Source: Arthrobacter cheniae (GTDB lineage: Bacteria > Actinomycetota > Actinomycetes > Actinomycetales > Micrococcaceae). From it: a DNA stretch of 64,000 nt. The notes beneath the pieces were generated by a model that had not been told where the DNA came from, did no database searches, and saw only the letters and a list, made by a program, of their open reading frames with translations. Within the stretch, counting starts at the first letter, position 1, and the number at the start of each line of letters is the position of its first letter. The DNA lies in assembly GCF_003602275.1 (NCBI RefSeq), contig NZ_QZVT01000004.1, positions 62,001-126,000 on the forward strand, in the 5' to 3' direction. Both the position numbers and the translations under genes were made by a program. Positions 16,049-25,849 of this stretch are shown in pieces.

Positions 16049-19000
16049 GTGACGACGCAGGTGCTGACGAGGTTTACCCCCGCAACCCATGAGTGGTTCG
16101 CCGGGGCATTCTCCGAGCCGACCCCTGCCCAGTCGGGCGCCTGGTCGGCCATCTCCGCGGGATCGAATGCACTCGTCGTCGCACCTACCGGGTCAGGCAA
16201 GACACTCGCCGCGTTCCTCTGGGCCATCGACCGCCTCATCGCCTCCGGCGAGGGCAGCGGTGATTCCGAGGCCACTGGGATCGAGGCCGTCAAGGGGTCC
16301 AGGAATCCTGCGGCGAAGAAGCCGAAGCGCATGACGCGGGTCCTCTACATCTCGCCGCTGAAAGCCCTCGGCGTCGACGTCGAGCGGAACCTGCGCGCAC
16401 CCCTCATCGGCATCACCCAGACCGCCAAGCGTCTCGGCCTGCCCGCGCCCAGCATTACCGTGGGCGTCCGTTCCGGTGACACTCCGCAGGCGGAGCGGCG
16501 CGCCATGCTCACGCGGCCGCCGGATATCCTCATCACCACCCCCGAGTCGCTGTTCCTCATGCTCACATCGAAGGCGCGCGAAACCCTCATGGAGGTGGAT
16601 ACCGTCATCATCGACGAGGTCCACGCCGTCGCCGGCACCAAGCGCGGCGCCCACCTCGCCGTCTCGCTGGCCCGCCTCGACGCGCTGCTGGAGAAGCCGG
16701 TGCAGCGCATCGGCCTGTCCGCGACCGTGGAGCCGAAGGAGACCGTGGCCCGGTTCCTCTCCGGCAACGCACCCGTGGAGATCGTGGCACCACCTTCGAA
16801 GAAGCAGTGGGACCTCACCGTGACCGTGCCGGTCGAAGACATGACGGAACTGGGCGGAGCCGCTTCCAACACCGATGACGACGGCGACGCCGTCCCGCAG
16901 GCGAGCATCTGGCCGCACGTCGAGGAGAAGATCGTCGACCTCATCGGCCAGAACCGATCCACGATCGTGTTTGCGAACTCGCGCCGCCTCGCGGAGCGGC
17001 TGACCGCGCGGCTCAACGAGATCCACGCCGAGCGGCTTGAAAGGGACGCGGTATGGGCTGCGGGCGGTAATCCCGGAGCCATCGAGCCCGCCTCCCCCAC
17101 GCCGTCGTACGCGCACACCACCGCGACTCCCGCGCAGATGATGGCCCAGGCGGGCCAGAGCAGTGGAGGCGAGCCCCTGCTCGCCCGCGCCCACCACGGA
17201 TCGGTGTCCAAGGACCAACGCGCCCTCATCGAGGACGACCTCAAGTCCGGGCGCCTGCGCTGCGTCGTCGCGACCAGCTCCCTGGAACTCGGCATCGACA
17301 TGGGAGCCGTGGATCTCGTGGTGCAGGTCGAATCGCCACACTCGGTGGCAAGCGGACTGCAGCGCGTGGGCCGCGCCGGACACCAAGTGGGCGAGGTCTC
17401 GCAGGGCGTCCTGTTCCCCAAGCACCGGGGGGACCTCGTCAACACGACGGTCACGGTGGAGCGGATGCTGGCGGGGCAGATCGAACCCCTCTACATCCCG
17501 ACCAATCCGCTCGACATCCTGGCGCAGCAGACCGTCGCGGCCGCAGCGCTCGGCACCATCGACGTAGAGGAGTGGTTCGACGTCGTCCGCACCTCCGCAC
17601 CCTTCGCCACCCTCCCCCGTTCCGCCTTCGATGCAACACTCGATCTCCTTGCGGGCCGCTACCCGTCGGACGAGTTCGCCGAACTGCGCCCACGCATCAT
17701 CTGGGACCGCGTCGAGGGCACCATCACGGGAAGGCCCGGGGCGCAGCGCCTCGCGGTCACCTCGGGCGGCACCATCCCCGACCGCGGGCTCTTCGGGGTG
17801 TTCCTCGTGGGCTCGGAGGGTGAGGGTCCGCGTGCCGGCGGCCGGCGCGTCGGAGAACTCGACGAGGAGATGGTCTACGAGTCACGGGTAGGTGACGTCT
17901 TCGCCCTCGGTGCCACGAGCTGGCGCATCGAGGAGATCACCCATGACCGCGTACTGGTCTCCCCCGCCTTCGGCCAGCCCGGCAAGCTGCCCTTCTGGAA
18001 GGGCGATTCCCTCGGCAGGCCCGTGGAACTGGGCCGTGCCATCGGCGCTTTCAACCGGGAGATCTCCGGCACCACGCCGGAGAAGGCACAGGAGCGGTGC
18101 GAGAAGATCGGGCTCGACGCCTGGGCCTCCGGCAACCTCATCACCTACCTGACCGAACAGCGTGAGGCCACCGAGGTGGTCCCGAATGACCGCACGCTGG
18201 TCGTGGAACGGTTCCACGACGAACTCGGCGACTGGCGCGTGGTGCTGCACAGTCCCTTCGGCATGCCCGTGCACGCGCCCTGGGCCCTCGCCGTCGGGGC
18301 GAGGCTGGAACAGCGCTACGGCATGGACGGCTCCGCGATGGCTTCCGACGACGGCATCGTGCTGCGGGTGCCGCTCATGGACGACGAACCGCCCGGCGCG
18401 GACCTCTTCCTGTTCGATGCCGAGGAACTCGACGGCATCGTCACCGCCGAGGTGGGCGGGTCGGCGCTCTTCGCCTCCCGCTTCCGCGAATGCGCCGCGC
18501 GGGCGCTCCTCCTCCCGCGCCAGAACCCGAACAAGCGCACCCCTCTGTGGCAGCAACGGCAGCGATCCGCGCAACTGCTCGATGTCGCCAAGAAGTACCC
18601 GACCTTCCCAATCGTCCTCGAAACCGTGCGCGAGTGCCTCCAGGACGTCTACGACCTCCCGGCGCTGAAGGACCTCGCAGCCTCGCTCGAGCGCCGGGAA
18701 CTCCGCATCGTCGAGGTCACGACGCAGCAGCCCTCGCCTTTTGCGCGGTCCATGCTGTTCGGATACGTGGCATCCTTCCTCTACGAGGGCGATTCCCCGC
18801 TGGCCGAGCGCCGTGCAGCAGCACTCTCGCTGGACCCCACGCTGCTCAACGAGCTGCTCGGGCGGGCGGAACTGCGGGAACTGCTCGACGCGCGGGTCAT
18901 CGCCGAGACCGAGCTGGAGTTGCAGCGGCTGAGGCCGGACCGGCTCGCGCGCGGCCTCGAAGGGGTCGCGGACCTCCTTCGCCTGCTCGGACCGCTCACC

Positions 19001-20965
19001 GTCGACGAGATAGCCCAGCGTCTGGAGGCACCAGCGGACGCACAGGTGGGGGAACCGGTGGGGCATCCCCCAGATTCCCTCGACGATGATCCACCGGCAC
19101 CGGAACGGGTTCGCGCCTCCGCGGACCTCGTCCGGCAGCATGTCGCAGCCCTGACGAAGGCTACCCGGGCGCTGACGGTGAACATCGCGGGTACCGAGCG
19201 GATCTCCGCCGTCGAGGATGCCGCACGCCTGCGCGATGCCATCGGCGTCCCGTTGCCGATGGGCATCCCGCTGGCCTTCATCGAGCCCGTCGCCGATCCG
19301 CTCGGCGACCTCGTGGGCCGCTACGCGCGCACGCACGGTCCGTTCACCGCAGCCGAGGCGGCGTCCCACCTGGGACTCGGCGTGGCCGTCGTCGCCGGCT
19401 CACTGCAACGCCTCGCCGGCGCCGGTCGGGTGGTGGAGGGCGAGTTCCGTCCTACGGAATCGGTGCCCGTCCTCGACATCTCGGCCGATTCCGGAGCCGC
19501 GCCCGGCACCATCACGCTCCATGCCCCTGCCTCCAGCGAGTGGTGCGACGTCGAGGTGCTGCGCCGCCTGCGCCGTCGTTCCCTGGCAGCGCTGCGGCAG
19601 GAAGTGGAGCCGGTCGACCCGACCGCTTACGGTCGGTTCCTACCCGTGTGGCAGCACATCGGCTCCGGCCTGCGCGGCCTCGACGGGGTGATCACGGTCA
19701 TCGACCAGCTCTCGGGTGTTCCGATTCCTGCCTCGGCCTGGGAACCACTCGTCCTTGCGCAGCGCGTTGCCAACTACGCGCCGGCCATGCTCGACGAGCT
19801 GACGGCCACCGGCGAGGTGCTCTGGTCCGGGGCCGGGTCGCTCGCCGGCAATGACGGCTGGATAGCGCTGCACCTGGCCGAGAACGCACCCCTGACGCTG
19901 CGACCGGACGCCGCGTTCGAGCCGTCGTCGCTCCACACCGCGCTGCTCGACCTGCTGTCCGGCGGCGGAGGCTACTTCCTGCGTCAGCTCACCAACCTGC
20001 TCGATGTCCAGGAATCGACGTCGGACACCGCCGTCGTGACCGCCCTCTGGGATCTGGTGTGGGCGGGCAGGATCAGCAATGACACCTTCACCCCGGTGCG
20101 CTCCCTGCTGGCCAACGGCAAGACCGCACACAAGCAGCGACCGGTACCTGCACGGGCGCGTACCTCGCGGGCCGGGCGGCTCGGCCGGGCTCCGGGCAAG
20201 TCGCTGACCGGGACGTCGATGCGCCTGAGCGCTGCGTCCGACGACATGGGCGGGTACCAGAGGCCCACCCCTCCCCTGGCCGCCGGTCGCTGGAACATGC
20301 TGCCGGGCGTGGAGGCCGAGACGACGCTCCACGCGCACGCCACCGCCGAGTTGCTGCTCGACCGCTACGGCGTCGTCACGCGCGGAGCCGTCGGCAACGA
20401 GGGCATCCCCGGCGGCTTCGGCATCATGTACAAGGTGCTGGCGAGGCTCGAGGAGATGGGCAGGTGCAGGCGCGGGTACTTCATCGAGCACCTCGGTGCC
20501 GCCCAGTTCGCGGTGCCCGCAACGGTAGACCGCCTGCGCTCCTTCAGCGCGGACAACCAGTTGCCCACGGCTCAGGACGTGCTCGGAGGTGAAGCGCCAC
20601 CGCTGCACGCCGTCGCCCTTGCCGCCACGGATCCGGCCAACCCCTACGGCGCCGCCCTCAGCTGGCCCCAGGCCGAGGGCGGGCATCGTGCCGGACGGAA
20701 AGCAGGCGCGCTCGTGGTCCTCGTCGACGGTGCGCTCGCACTGTATGTCGAGCGCGGCGGCAAGACCCTGCTGGCGTTCACCGAAGACGCCGATGTCCTC
20801 CGCGCGGCGGCGCTGGCCCTGGTGATGATCATCCGTCGTGGTGCTGCAGACAAGATGGCGCTCGAGAAGGTGAACGGCGGTGAGATCCTTGATACCGACA
20901 TCGGCCGAGCCCTCGCTGACGCCGGCTTCTATACGACGCCGAAGGGGCTGAGGATCCGTGCCTGA
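16049..20965 (+). CDS. lhr: Lhr-type ATP-dependent DNA helicase
   Basis: Large superfamily 2 helicase, about 1638 residues, within the usual range for full-length Lhr. Walker A is APTGSGKT (about 45-52), the DEVH box is IIDEVHA (about 187-193), and motif III is GLSATVEP. The second RecA domain carries RVGRAGHQ, followed by the winged-helix and Lhr-specific C-terminal regions. Lhr is a 3'-5' translocase linked to DNA repair in mycobacteria. It overlaps nei by 8 bases, the same pairing as M. tuberculosis Rv3296/Rv3297. GTG 16049 is chosen because the encoded VLTRFTPATHEWF is the conserved family start; the open frame further upstream is Arg/Pro-rich and antisense to the membrane-protein gene. 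Confidence 0.95.
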   Translation: MTTQVLTRFTPATHEWFAGAFSEPTPAQSGAWSAISAGSNALVVAPTGSGKTLAAFLWAIDRLIASGEGSGDSEATGIEAVKGSRNPAAKKPKRMTRVLYISPLKALGVDVERNLRAPLIGITQTAKRLGLPAPSITVGVRSGDTPQAERRAMLTRPPDILITTPESLFLMLTSKARETLMEVDTVIIDEVHAVAGTKRGAHLAVSLARLDALLEKPVQRIGLSATVEPKETVARFLSGNAPVEIVAPPSKKQWDLTVTVPVEDMTELGGAASNTDDDGDAVPQASIWPHVEEKIVDLIGQNRSTIVFANSRRLAERLTARLNEIHAERLERDAVWAAGGNPGAIEPASPTPSYAHTTATPAQMMAQAGQSSGGEPLLARAHHGSVSKDQRALIEDDLKSGRLRCVVATSSLELGIDMGAVDLVVQVESPHSVASGLQRVGRAGHQVGEVSQGVLFPKHRGDLVNTTVTVERMLAGQIEPLYIPTNPLDILAQQTVAAAALGTIDVEEWFDVVRTSAPFATLPRSAFDATLDLLAGRYPSDEFAELRPRIIWDRVEGTITGRPGAQRLAVTSGGTIPDRGLFGVFLVGSEGEGPRAGGRRVGELDEEMVYESRVGDVFALGATSWRIEEITHDRVLVSPAFGQPGKLPFWKGDSLGRPVELGRAIGAFNREISGTTPEKAQERCEKIGLDAWASGNLITYLTEQREATEVVPNDRTLVVERFHDELGDWRVVLHSPFGMPVHAPWALAVGARLEQRYGMDGSAMASDDGIVLRVPLMDDEPPGADLFLFDAEELDGIVTAEVGGSALFASRFRECAARALLLPRQNPNKRTPLWQQRQRSAQLLDVAKKYPTFPIVLETVRECLQDVYDLPALKDLAASLERRELRIVEVTTQQPSPFARSMLFGYVASFLYEGDSPLAERRAAALSLDPTLLNELLGRAELRELLDARVIAETELELQRLRPDRLARGLEGVADLLRLLGPLTVDEIAQRLEAPADAQVGEPVGHPPDSLDDDPPAPERVRASADLVRQHVAALTKATRALTVNIAGTERISAVEDAARLRDAIGVPLPMGIPLAFIEPVADPLGDLVGRYARTHGPFTAAEAASHLGLGVAVVAGSLQRLAGAGRVVEGEFRPTESVPVLDISADSGAAPGTITLHAPASSEWCDVEVLRRLRRRSLAALRQEVEPVDPTAYGRFLPVWQHIGSGLRGLDGVITVIDQLSGVPIPASAWEPLVLAQRVANYAPAMLDELTATGEVLWSGAGSLAGNDGWIALHLAENAPLTLRPDAAFEPSSLHTALLDLLSGGGGYFLRQLTNLLDVQESTSDTAVVTALWDLVWAGRISNDTFTPVRSLLANGKTAHKQRPVPARARTSRAGRLGRAPGKSLTGTSMRLSAASDDMGGYQRPTPPLAAGRWNMLPGVEAETTLHAHATAELLLDRYGVVTRGAVGNEGIPGGFGIMYKVLARLEEMGRCRRGYFIEHLGAAQFAVPATVDRLRSFSADNQLPTAQDVLGGEAPPLHAVALAATDPANPYGAALSWPQAEGGHRAGRKAGALVVLVDGALALYVERGGKTLLAFTEDADVLRAAALALVMIIRRGAADKMALEKVNGGEILDTDIGRALADAGFYTTPKGLRIRA

Positions 20966-21776
20966 GGGAGACACCGTCTGGCGGGCCGCCCGTGAACTGC
21001 ACCGCGCCCTGGCGGGGAAGGTGCTCACGCGCTGCGACATACGGGTGCCACGTTTCGCGACCGTCGACTTCACGGGGGACACCGTGCAGGAGACTGTCGC
21101 CCGCGGCAAACACCTGCTCATCCGCGGAGGGGGCGACGACGGCTGGGACATCCACTCGCACCTCAAGATGGAGGGCCTCTGGCACGTCTACGCGCATGGG
21201 GAGAAATGGCGCAGGCCCGCGTTCAAGGCCCGCTGCATCCTCGAGACGGACGACGCCGTCGTCGTCGGCTTCGAACTCGGTTTCCTCCGCGTCATATCTC
21301 GCGCCGAGGAGGAGGAAGCGGTCGGCTACCTCGGACCGGACCTGCTCGGACCCGATTGGGATCCCGACGAGGCGCTGCGCCGGCTGCTGGACCAGCCGGA
21401 CCGGCCCATCGGCCTCGCCCTGCTCGACCAGCGGAACCTGGCCGGCATCGGCAACGTGTACCGGTGCGAGTTGTGCTTCCTTGCCGGTGTCCATCCGCTC
21501 ACCCCGGTGGGCGACGTCCCGAACCTGCCGCGCATGGTCGAACTCTCCAAGAAGCTCCTCGAGGCGAACAAGGCACGCAGCACCCGGGCCACCACCGGTC
21601 AGCTGCGGGGGAACACTCTCTGGGTCTACGGACGGTCTCGGCGAGGCTGTTTGCGCTGCGGCACCCCGGTGGCGCTCGAACAGCTCGGGGACAAGGAGAC
21701 CGAGCTGCGAGAGATCTACTACTGCCCGCACTGCCAGCCGCGATTGGAAGCCACCGCCGGAGCGGTACTACCCTGA
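20958..21776 (+). CDS. nei: Fpg/Nei family DNA glycosylase (endonuclease VIII-like)
   Basis: 272-residue bifunctional glycosylase/AP lyase. The mature N-terminus PEGDTVWR supplies the catalytic Pro and Glu. The helix-two-turn-helix region is LLDQRNLAGIGNVYRCE. A C-terminal zinc finger (CLRCG ... YYCPHC) inserts into DNA. The PEGDT start is of the Nei type, not PELPE as in Fpg. It is translated from a GTG inside the end of lhr, so the two are co-expressed, and a joint role in repair of oxidised bases is likely. Confidence 0.93.
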   Translation: MPEGDTVWRAARELHRALAGKVLTRCDIRVPRFATVDFTGDTVQETVARGKHLLIRGGGDDGWDIHSHLKMEGLWHVYAHGEKWRRPAFKARCILETDDAVVVGFELGFLRVISRAEEEEAVGYLGPDLLGPDWDPDEALRRLLDQPDRPIGLALLDQRNLAGIGNVYRCELCFLAGVHPLTPVGDVPNLPRMVELSKKLLEANKARSTRATTGQLRGNTLWVYGRSRRGCLRCGTPVALEQLGDKETELREIYYCPHCQPRLEATAGAVLP

Positions 21777-21809
21777 TCAGGTGGGCGGAAACGGGAGGAT
21801 GAGGCGCTG

Positions 21810-22724
21810 ATGGCCATGCAGTCGCCCCTGCCTGTGCGGAACGGGGTCAACGCGACGCGTCTGCGATTGCCCTCCGAAGGGCCGTGGAGCACCGCTCTCG
21901 ACTACATCCTCGACCGGTTCGACCACGTCGACCCCGAGGGTATCGGCGCCCGCTTCGACCGAGGGGAGGTGGTCGCCCTCGGAGGAGATGTCCTGACGCG
22001 GTCAACGCCGCTGGGCGAGCACACCTTCATCTGGTACTACCGTGAGCTTCCGGTGGAGAAGCGCCTTCCGGTGGAACTCTCCGTCCTCCATCAGGACGAA
22101 CGCCTGCTCGTCGTCGACAAACCACACTTCCTGCCCACCACGCCCGGCGGCATGTACGTCGCGGAATCGGCGCTGGTCAGGCTGCGGGTAGAGCTCGATC
22201 TTCCAGATCTCATTCCCATGCACCGCCTCGACCGGATGACGGCGGGCATCCTGATGTTCTCGGTCGACCCGGCGACCCGAGGCGCCTACCAGCTGCTCTT
22301 CGAGAATCGGCAGATCAGCAAGGAGTACCGAGCCGTGGCGCCGGTGCGATCCGAGCTGAACCTCGACGCCGGTCCGCTCGACGTCCGCAGCCGGATCGTG
22401 AAATCACGCACCTACCTGCTGGCCCAGGAGGTGGAGGGCCCCCAGAACACGCACACCACCGTCAACCTGCTCGAGCAGCGGGACGCGCGCGGGCTGTACC
22501 GGCTGCAGCCGCACACCGGCAAGACACACCAGCTCAGACTCCACATGGCGTCACTCGGGCTGGGAATCATCAATGACCCGTTCTATCCCGTCCTGCATCC
22601 GCAGGCACCGGACGACTACACGCGCCCGCTGCAGCTCCTGGCCCACAGCATCGCCTTCACGGACCCGGTCGACGGGACGGAACGGCGCTACGAATCGGGC
22701 CTTTCGCTCGCCGAATTCGCCTGA
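21810..22724 (+). CDS. RluA family pseudouridine synthase
   Basis: 304 residues. The catalytic Asp is in HRLDRMTAG, the signature of the RluA family. The C-terminal RLQPHTGKTHQLRLHM is also characteristic. There is no separate S4 domain; the N-terminal 80 residues are a divergent extension. The target could be 23S rRNA or tRNA and cannot be fixed from sequence. It follows nei by 33 bases and may be part of the same transcript. A second ATG lies two codons downstream of the chosen one. Confidence 0.9.
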   Translation: MAMQSPLPVRNGVNATRLRLPSEGPWSTALDYILDRFDHVDPEGIGARFDRGEVVALGGDVLTRSTPLGEHTFIWYYRELPVEKRLPVELSVLHQDERLLVVDKPHFLPTTPGGMYVAESALVRLRVELDLPDLIPMHRLDRMTAGILMFSVDPATRGAYQLLFENRQISKEYRAVAPVRSELNLDAGPLDVRSRIVKSRTYLLAQEVEGPQNTHTTVNLLEQRDARGLYRLQPHTGKTHQLRLHMASLGLGIINDPFYPVLHPQAPDDYTRPLQLLAHSIAFTDPVDGTERRYESGLSLAEFA

Positions 22725-22744
22725 CCCCCACCAACGTCATGTGA

Positions 22745-22774
22745 ACCGTCCTCCGCCGCGGGTTGGAGGACGGT
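22745..22774 (+). terminator. Hairpin after the pseudouridine synthase gene
   Basis: Perfect 10-base-pair stem (ACCGTCCTCC / GGAGGACGGT) around a 10-base loop, 20 bases after the stop. Its last base is the first base of the TAGGTT promoter box of the next gene. There is no long T tract, as is common in high-GC genomes. Confidence 0.6.
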
Positions 22775-22785
22775 AGGTTTGCAGG
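22774..22785 (+). promoter_or_regulatory. Leaderless promoter of the DedA gene
   Basis: TAGGTT followed by six bases and the GTG start at 22786. Confidence 0.55.
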
Positions 22786-23421
22786 GTGGACCTGCCCGGC
22801 TCGGACATTCCAGCACCGCTCTATCTCCTCCTCATGTTCGCCGTGATCTTCGTCGACGTGGTGATCCCTATCGTGCCCTCCGAACTCCTCGTCATCGGTT
22901 CCGGCACCATGTCAGCTCACGGGATGCTCCTCCTCCCTCTCGCCATCGTTACCGCGTTCGCCGGGAGTTGGGTGGGCGACGTCGCCCTCTTCCTGCTGTT
23001 CCGCCGCAGGCTGACGCACTTCCTCGACAGGTTCCGGTGGGGACGCTCGATCCACCGGGGTCTCCGCAACGTCATCGAGAAGGCGGGCACCTCACCCACC
23101 TACGCGGCCGTCGTCGCCGTACGCTTCCTTCCTGGCGGCCGCACGGCGAGCGTGGCCGTGGCCGGTATCGCGGAACTGCCGCTCCGCCCGTTCATGCTCG
23201 CGGCAGCAGCGGGCGGCCTCCTGTGGACCGCCTGGCTCGTGGGTCTCGGCTTCATCGCGGGGGCATCGACCGGCCTGCCCGCCGGCGTCAGCGCCCTGCT
23301 CGGAATGGCAGTCGGTACGCTGGTGGGAGCAATCACGGCGGCAGTCCTCGCCCTGAAGAAACTCCGGAAGGCCAGAAAAGCGCATGAGTACCCCGATGAA
23401 CCCGGGACCCCGGCTTCCTGA
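22786..23421 (+). CDS. DedA/SNARE-associated family membrane protein
   Basis: 211 residues with about five membrane segments. VVIPIVPSELLVIGSG and FAGSWVGDVALF match the DedA start, and the conserved segment VRFLPGGRTASVAVAG carries the family Arg and Gly residues. DedA proteins act in membrane lipid (for example undecaprenyl or phosphatidyl) translocation and homeostasis. The last 38 bases overlap the start of the next gene in another frame, suggesting coupling. Confidence 0.88.
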   Translation: MDLPGSDIPAPLYLLLMFAVIFVDVVIPIVPSELLVIGSGTMSAHGMLLLPLAIVTAFAGSWVGDVALFLLFRRRLTHFLDRFRWGRSIHRGLRNVIEKAGTSPTYAAVVAVRFLPGGRTASVAVAGIAELPLRPFMLAAAAGGLLWTAWLVGLGFIAGASTGLPAGVSALLGMAVGTLVGAITAAVLALKKLRKARKAHEYPDEPGTPAS

Positions 23422-24694
23422 CAAGCCGGTCAGGCCGCCGACGATCGCGCTGGAATCCACTGCGGCCGATCGTCCCTCGGACACGGCCAGCGTCCTCGAA
23501 CGGCTGAAGGCCGCGCAGCCCCGGGTTGCGACCGGGCTGGGTGACGACTCCTCCCGGGCGGCGCCGCCGGACACTCGCCCAACGCCAACGCCAGGGCCGG
23601 TAGCGACGTCGACTTCGGCATCAGTGCCGGCAACCGGCCCGGCATCAGTGCGGGCAACCGGCCCGGCCACCGGGCATGGGGACACGACCGATCCTGTCGT
23701 GGCGACCGGATCGCCGGACACGGACTCCAACGAGCGGTTCCGCCTCGCGGCCGAGAAAGCCAGGCTCGCTGCGGGGGCAACGGGCAAGGCCCTCAGCCGG
23801 GGCAGCAGCGCGACGGTGCAGCACATCGGTTCGTGGGACGCGGATGTCGTGCGGCAGACGGTTGTGACGATGTGCGCGATCGCGTGCATCCTGGGGTCGG
23901 CTGCGGGCGTCGGTGCTTTCGGCGGTCCCTCGATCGCGGACGCCGCGGGCGGCCTGTTCTCCCCGGACGCGACCCTGCTGGCGCCGGCGTCGTCCGCCTT
24001 CTCCATCTGGAGCGTGATCTACGTGGGGCTCGTCGCCTATACGGTCTTCCAGTGGTTGCCCTCTCAACGGCGGACGAAGCGCCAGCGCAACCTCGGCTGG
24101 ACCGTAGCCGCCTCGATGCTCCTGAACCTGGCCTGGATCCTGAGCGCGCAGGCGGGTCAGCTGAGCCAGAGCCTGGTGGTCATCATGCTGCTCCTCTTCG
24201 CCCTGCTGGCGGCCGTTCGGACCATGAACGACTACCCCAACGAGACGAGGCTCGAAGGTGCTCTCGTCGATACGCCGATCGGCCTGTACCTCGGGTGGGT
24301 GCTCCTGGCTGCGGGGGCCAATGCTGCCGCGTTCTTCACGGCCAGAGGAACCAACCTGTTCGAGTGGCAGGGCACCAGCTGGGCGATAGCAGGGATCGTC
24401 GTGATCCTGATGACCGCCGCCGTCATATGCTCGACCGACCGCGGACGTCTCGCCGTCGCTGCGGCGACCTCGTGGGGACTGCTGTGGATCGCCGTCGAGC
24501 GCGTGCTGGGCCAGCCGTTCGCTTTCGGTGTGGCTTTCGCCGCGGTTCTTGCGATCTTCCTGCTGCTCATCACCGCGGGCTCCCGCCGCCACCGCGTCGA
24601 CCATGAGTACCGGCGTTGGCTCCGGGCGCATGAGGACGCCCAGCGCGAGCCACTCGACCTGCTCGGCGACGACTACCAGGACAGCCGCTACTGA
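23384..24694 (+). CDS. TspO/MBR-like membrane protein with long N-terminal extension
   Basis: 436 residues. The first about 140 are disordered and rich in Pro, Thr and Ala (short ATGPA/SVPATGPAS repeats). The rest holds roughly eight or nine hydrophobic segments, starting at VVRQTVVTMCAIACILGS. The stretch SAFSIWSVIYVGLVAYTVFQ is the hallmark of distant TspO (tryptophan-rich sensory) homologues. Ligand and role are unknown; classical TspO binds porphyrins and has about 160 residues. It overlaps the DedA gene; ATG 23396 is an alternative start. Confidence 0.82.
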   Translation: MSTPMNPGPRLPDKPVRPPTIALESTAADRPSDTASVLERLKAAQPRVATGLGDDSSRAAPPDTRPTPTPGPVATSTSASVPATGPASVRATGPATGHGDTTDPVVATGSPDTDSNERFRLAAEKARLAAGATGKALSRGSSATVQHIGSWDADVVRQTVVTMCAIACILGSAAGVGAFGGPSIADAAGGLFSPDATLLAPASSAFSIWSVIYVGLVAYTVFQWLPSQRRTKRQRNLGWTVAASMLLNLAWILSAQAGQLSQSLVVIMLLLFALLAAVRTMNDYPNETRLEGALVDTPIGLYLGWVLLAAGANAAAFFTARGTNLFEWQGTSWAIAGIVVILMTAAVICSTDRGRLAVAAATSWGLLWIAVERVLGQPFAFGVAFAAVLAIFLLLITAGSRRHRVDHEYRRWLRAHEDAQREPLDLLGDDYQDSRY

Positions 24695-24741
24695 GGTCCT
24701 CCTGCACGACACGGCACTGCATGGAGCGGTCGAGTGCCGGC

Positions 24742-24770
24742 GCCGGCGGGAGGTGCAACGTCCCGCCGGC
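24742..24770. terminator. Hairpin between convergent genes
   Basis: Perfect 10-base-pair stem (GCCGGCGGGA / TCCCGCCGGC) with a 9-base loop and TCTT after it, between the TspO-like gene and the convergent oxidoreductase gene. It can serve both strands. Confidence 0.7.
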
Positions 24771-24803
24771 TCTTCCATGCGCGGCCCGGCCCGATGCCGG
24801 AAT

Positions 24804-25736
24804 TCAGCCCTGCTCGCCGACGGTGACGGCGATCTTCCCGCGGACATGCCCTTCGATGCTGCTGCGGAACGCGTCAGCTGCCCGCTCGAGCGGGAAACTC
24901 TCCGCGAGGACGGGCTTCACGCTGCCGGACTCGACGAGCTCGGTGAGCGCAAGCAGGTCGGCCGGGTTCGGGCGGACGAAGATGTAGCGGCCGCCCTTGT
25001 CCTTCACCGCGGCATCGGTGACAGATGCGACGCGCTCGGGCGTCCTGAGGTGTTCCAGGGAAGCCACCCAGTCGTCCCCGCCGACGAAATCGACGACGGC
25101 GTCGAGCCCTTCGGGCGCCGCCTCGGCGATGCGGTCCGCGAGTCCTTCGCCGTAGGTCAACGGCTCGGCACCCAGGGAGCGCAGGAAGTCGTGGTTCTTC
25201 TCCGACGCCGTGGCCAGCACGCGCGCTCCCCACGCCCTCGCGATCTGGATGGCGTACGTACCGACGCCACCGGCACCGTTGTGCACCAGTACGGTGTCAC
25301 CGTCGCTGACGCCGACGGCCCGCAGGGACTGGTACGCGGTGAGCCCGGCGAGCGGCATGGTGGCGGCCTCGGCCCATGAGATGTTGCTCGGCTTCCGCGC
25401 GAGTGTCCGAACGGGAGCAGCGACCTGTTCGGCGAACGTACCGAGACCCACGGTGTCCATGCGGACGTAACCGATGACCTCATCGCCGGCTTCGAACTCG
25501 ACAACGGACGGTCCCGGCTGGACGACGACGCCGGCCACGTCCCAGCCCGGGATCACGGGGAAGACGGTCGGCAGGGCGCCGTCGAGGTAGCCAGCCGTGA
25601 TCTTCCAGTCGACCGGATTGACCGATGCTGCGCGCACGTCGACGAGCACGGAATCGGGGCCCACCTTCGGGTCCGGTTGCTCGCCGTACTGGAGGACATC
25701 GGGATCGCCGTACGTCTCGTAAAACACTGCCTTCAT
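24804..25736 (-). CDS. NADPH:quinone oxidoreductase-like (zinc-free MDR) enzyme
   Basis: 310-residue medium-chain dehydrogenase/reductase of the quinone oxidoreductase branch. The GroES-like half begins MKAVFYETYGDPDVL, and the nucleotide-binding site is VLVHNGAGGVGTYAIQIA. The structural zinc cysteines are absent, as expected for this branch. Substrate unknown; probably quinones or enones. ATG 25736 is preceded by GAGGAG at good spacing, so an in-frame extension to 25784 is rejected. Confidence 0.9.
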   Translation of the reverse strand: MKAVFYETYGDPDVLQYGEQPDPKVGPDSVLVDVRAASVNPVDWKITAGYLDGALPTVFPVIPGWDVAGVVVQPGPSVVEFEAGDEVIGYVRMDTVGLGTFAEQVAAPVRTLARKPSNISWAEAATMPLAGLTAYQSLRAVGVSDGDTVLVHNGAGGVGTYAIQIARAWGARVLATASEKNHDFLRSLGAEPLTYGEGLADRIAEAAPEGLDAVVDFVGGDDWVASLEHLRTPERVASVTDAAVKDKGGRYIFVRPNPADLLALTELVESGSVKPVLAESFPLERAADAFRSSIEGHVRGKIAVTVGEQG

Positions 25737-25849
25737 GGTGCTCCTCGGGTCATCCGGCCGGGGCCGGCGCTGTTCAGCTTCCACTGGGCGGCAACCGGCA
25801 CCCTGCGGCGCATATTCCGAGGCAGCCCGTGTCAGGGCCCCGGGCGGGA

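Noticed and set aside
17882..19369. 495-codon minus-strand open frame within lhr
   Set aside because: Antisense shadow; composition is His/Arg/Gly-rich without domains and lhr is intact opposite.
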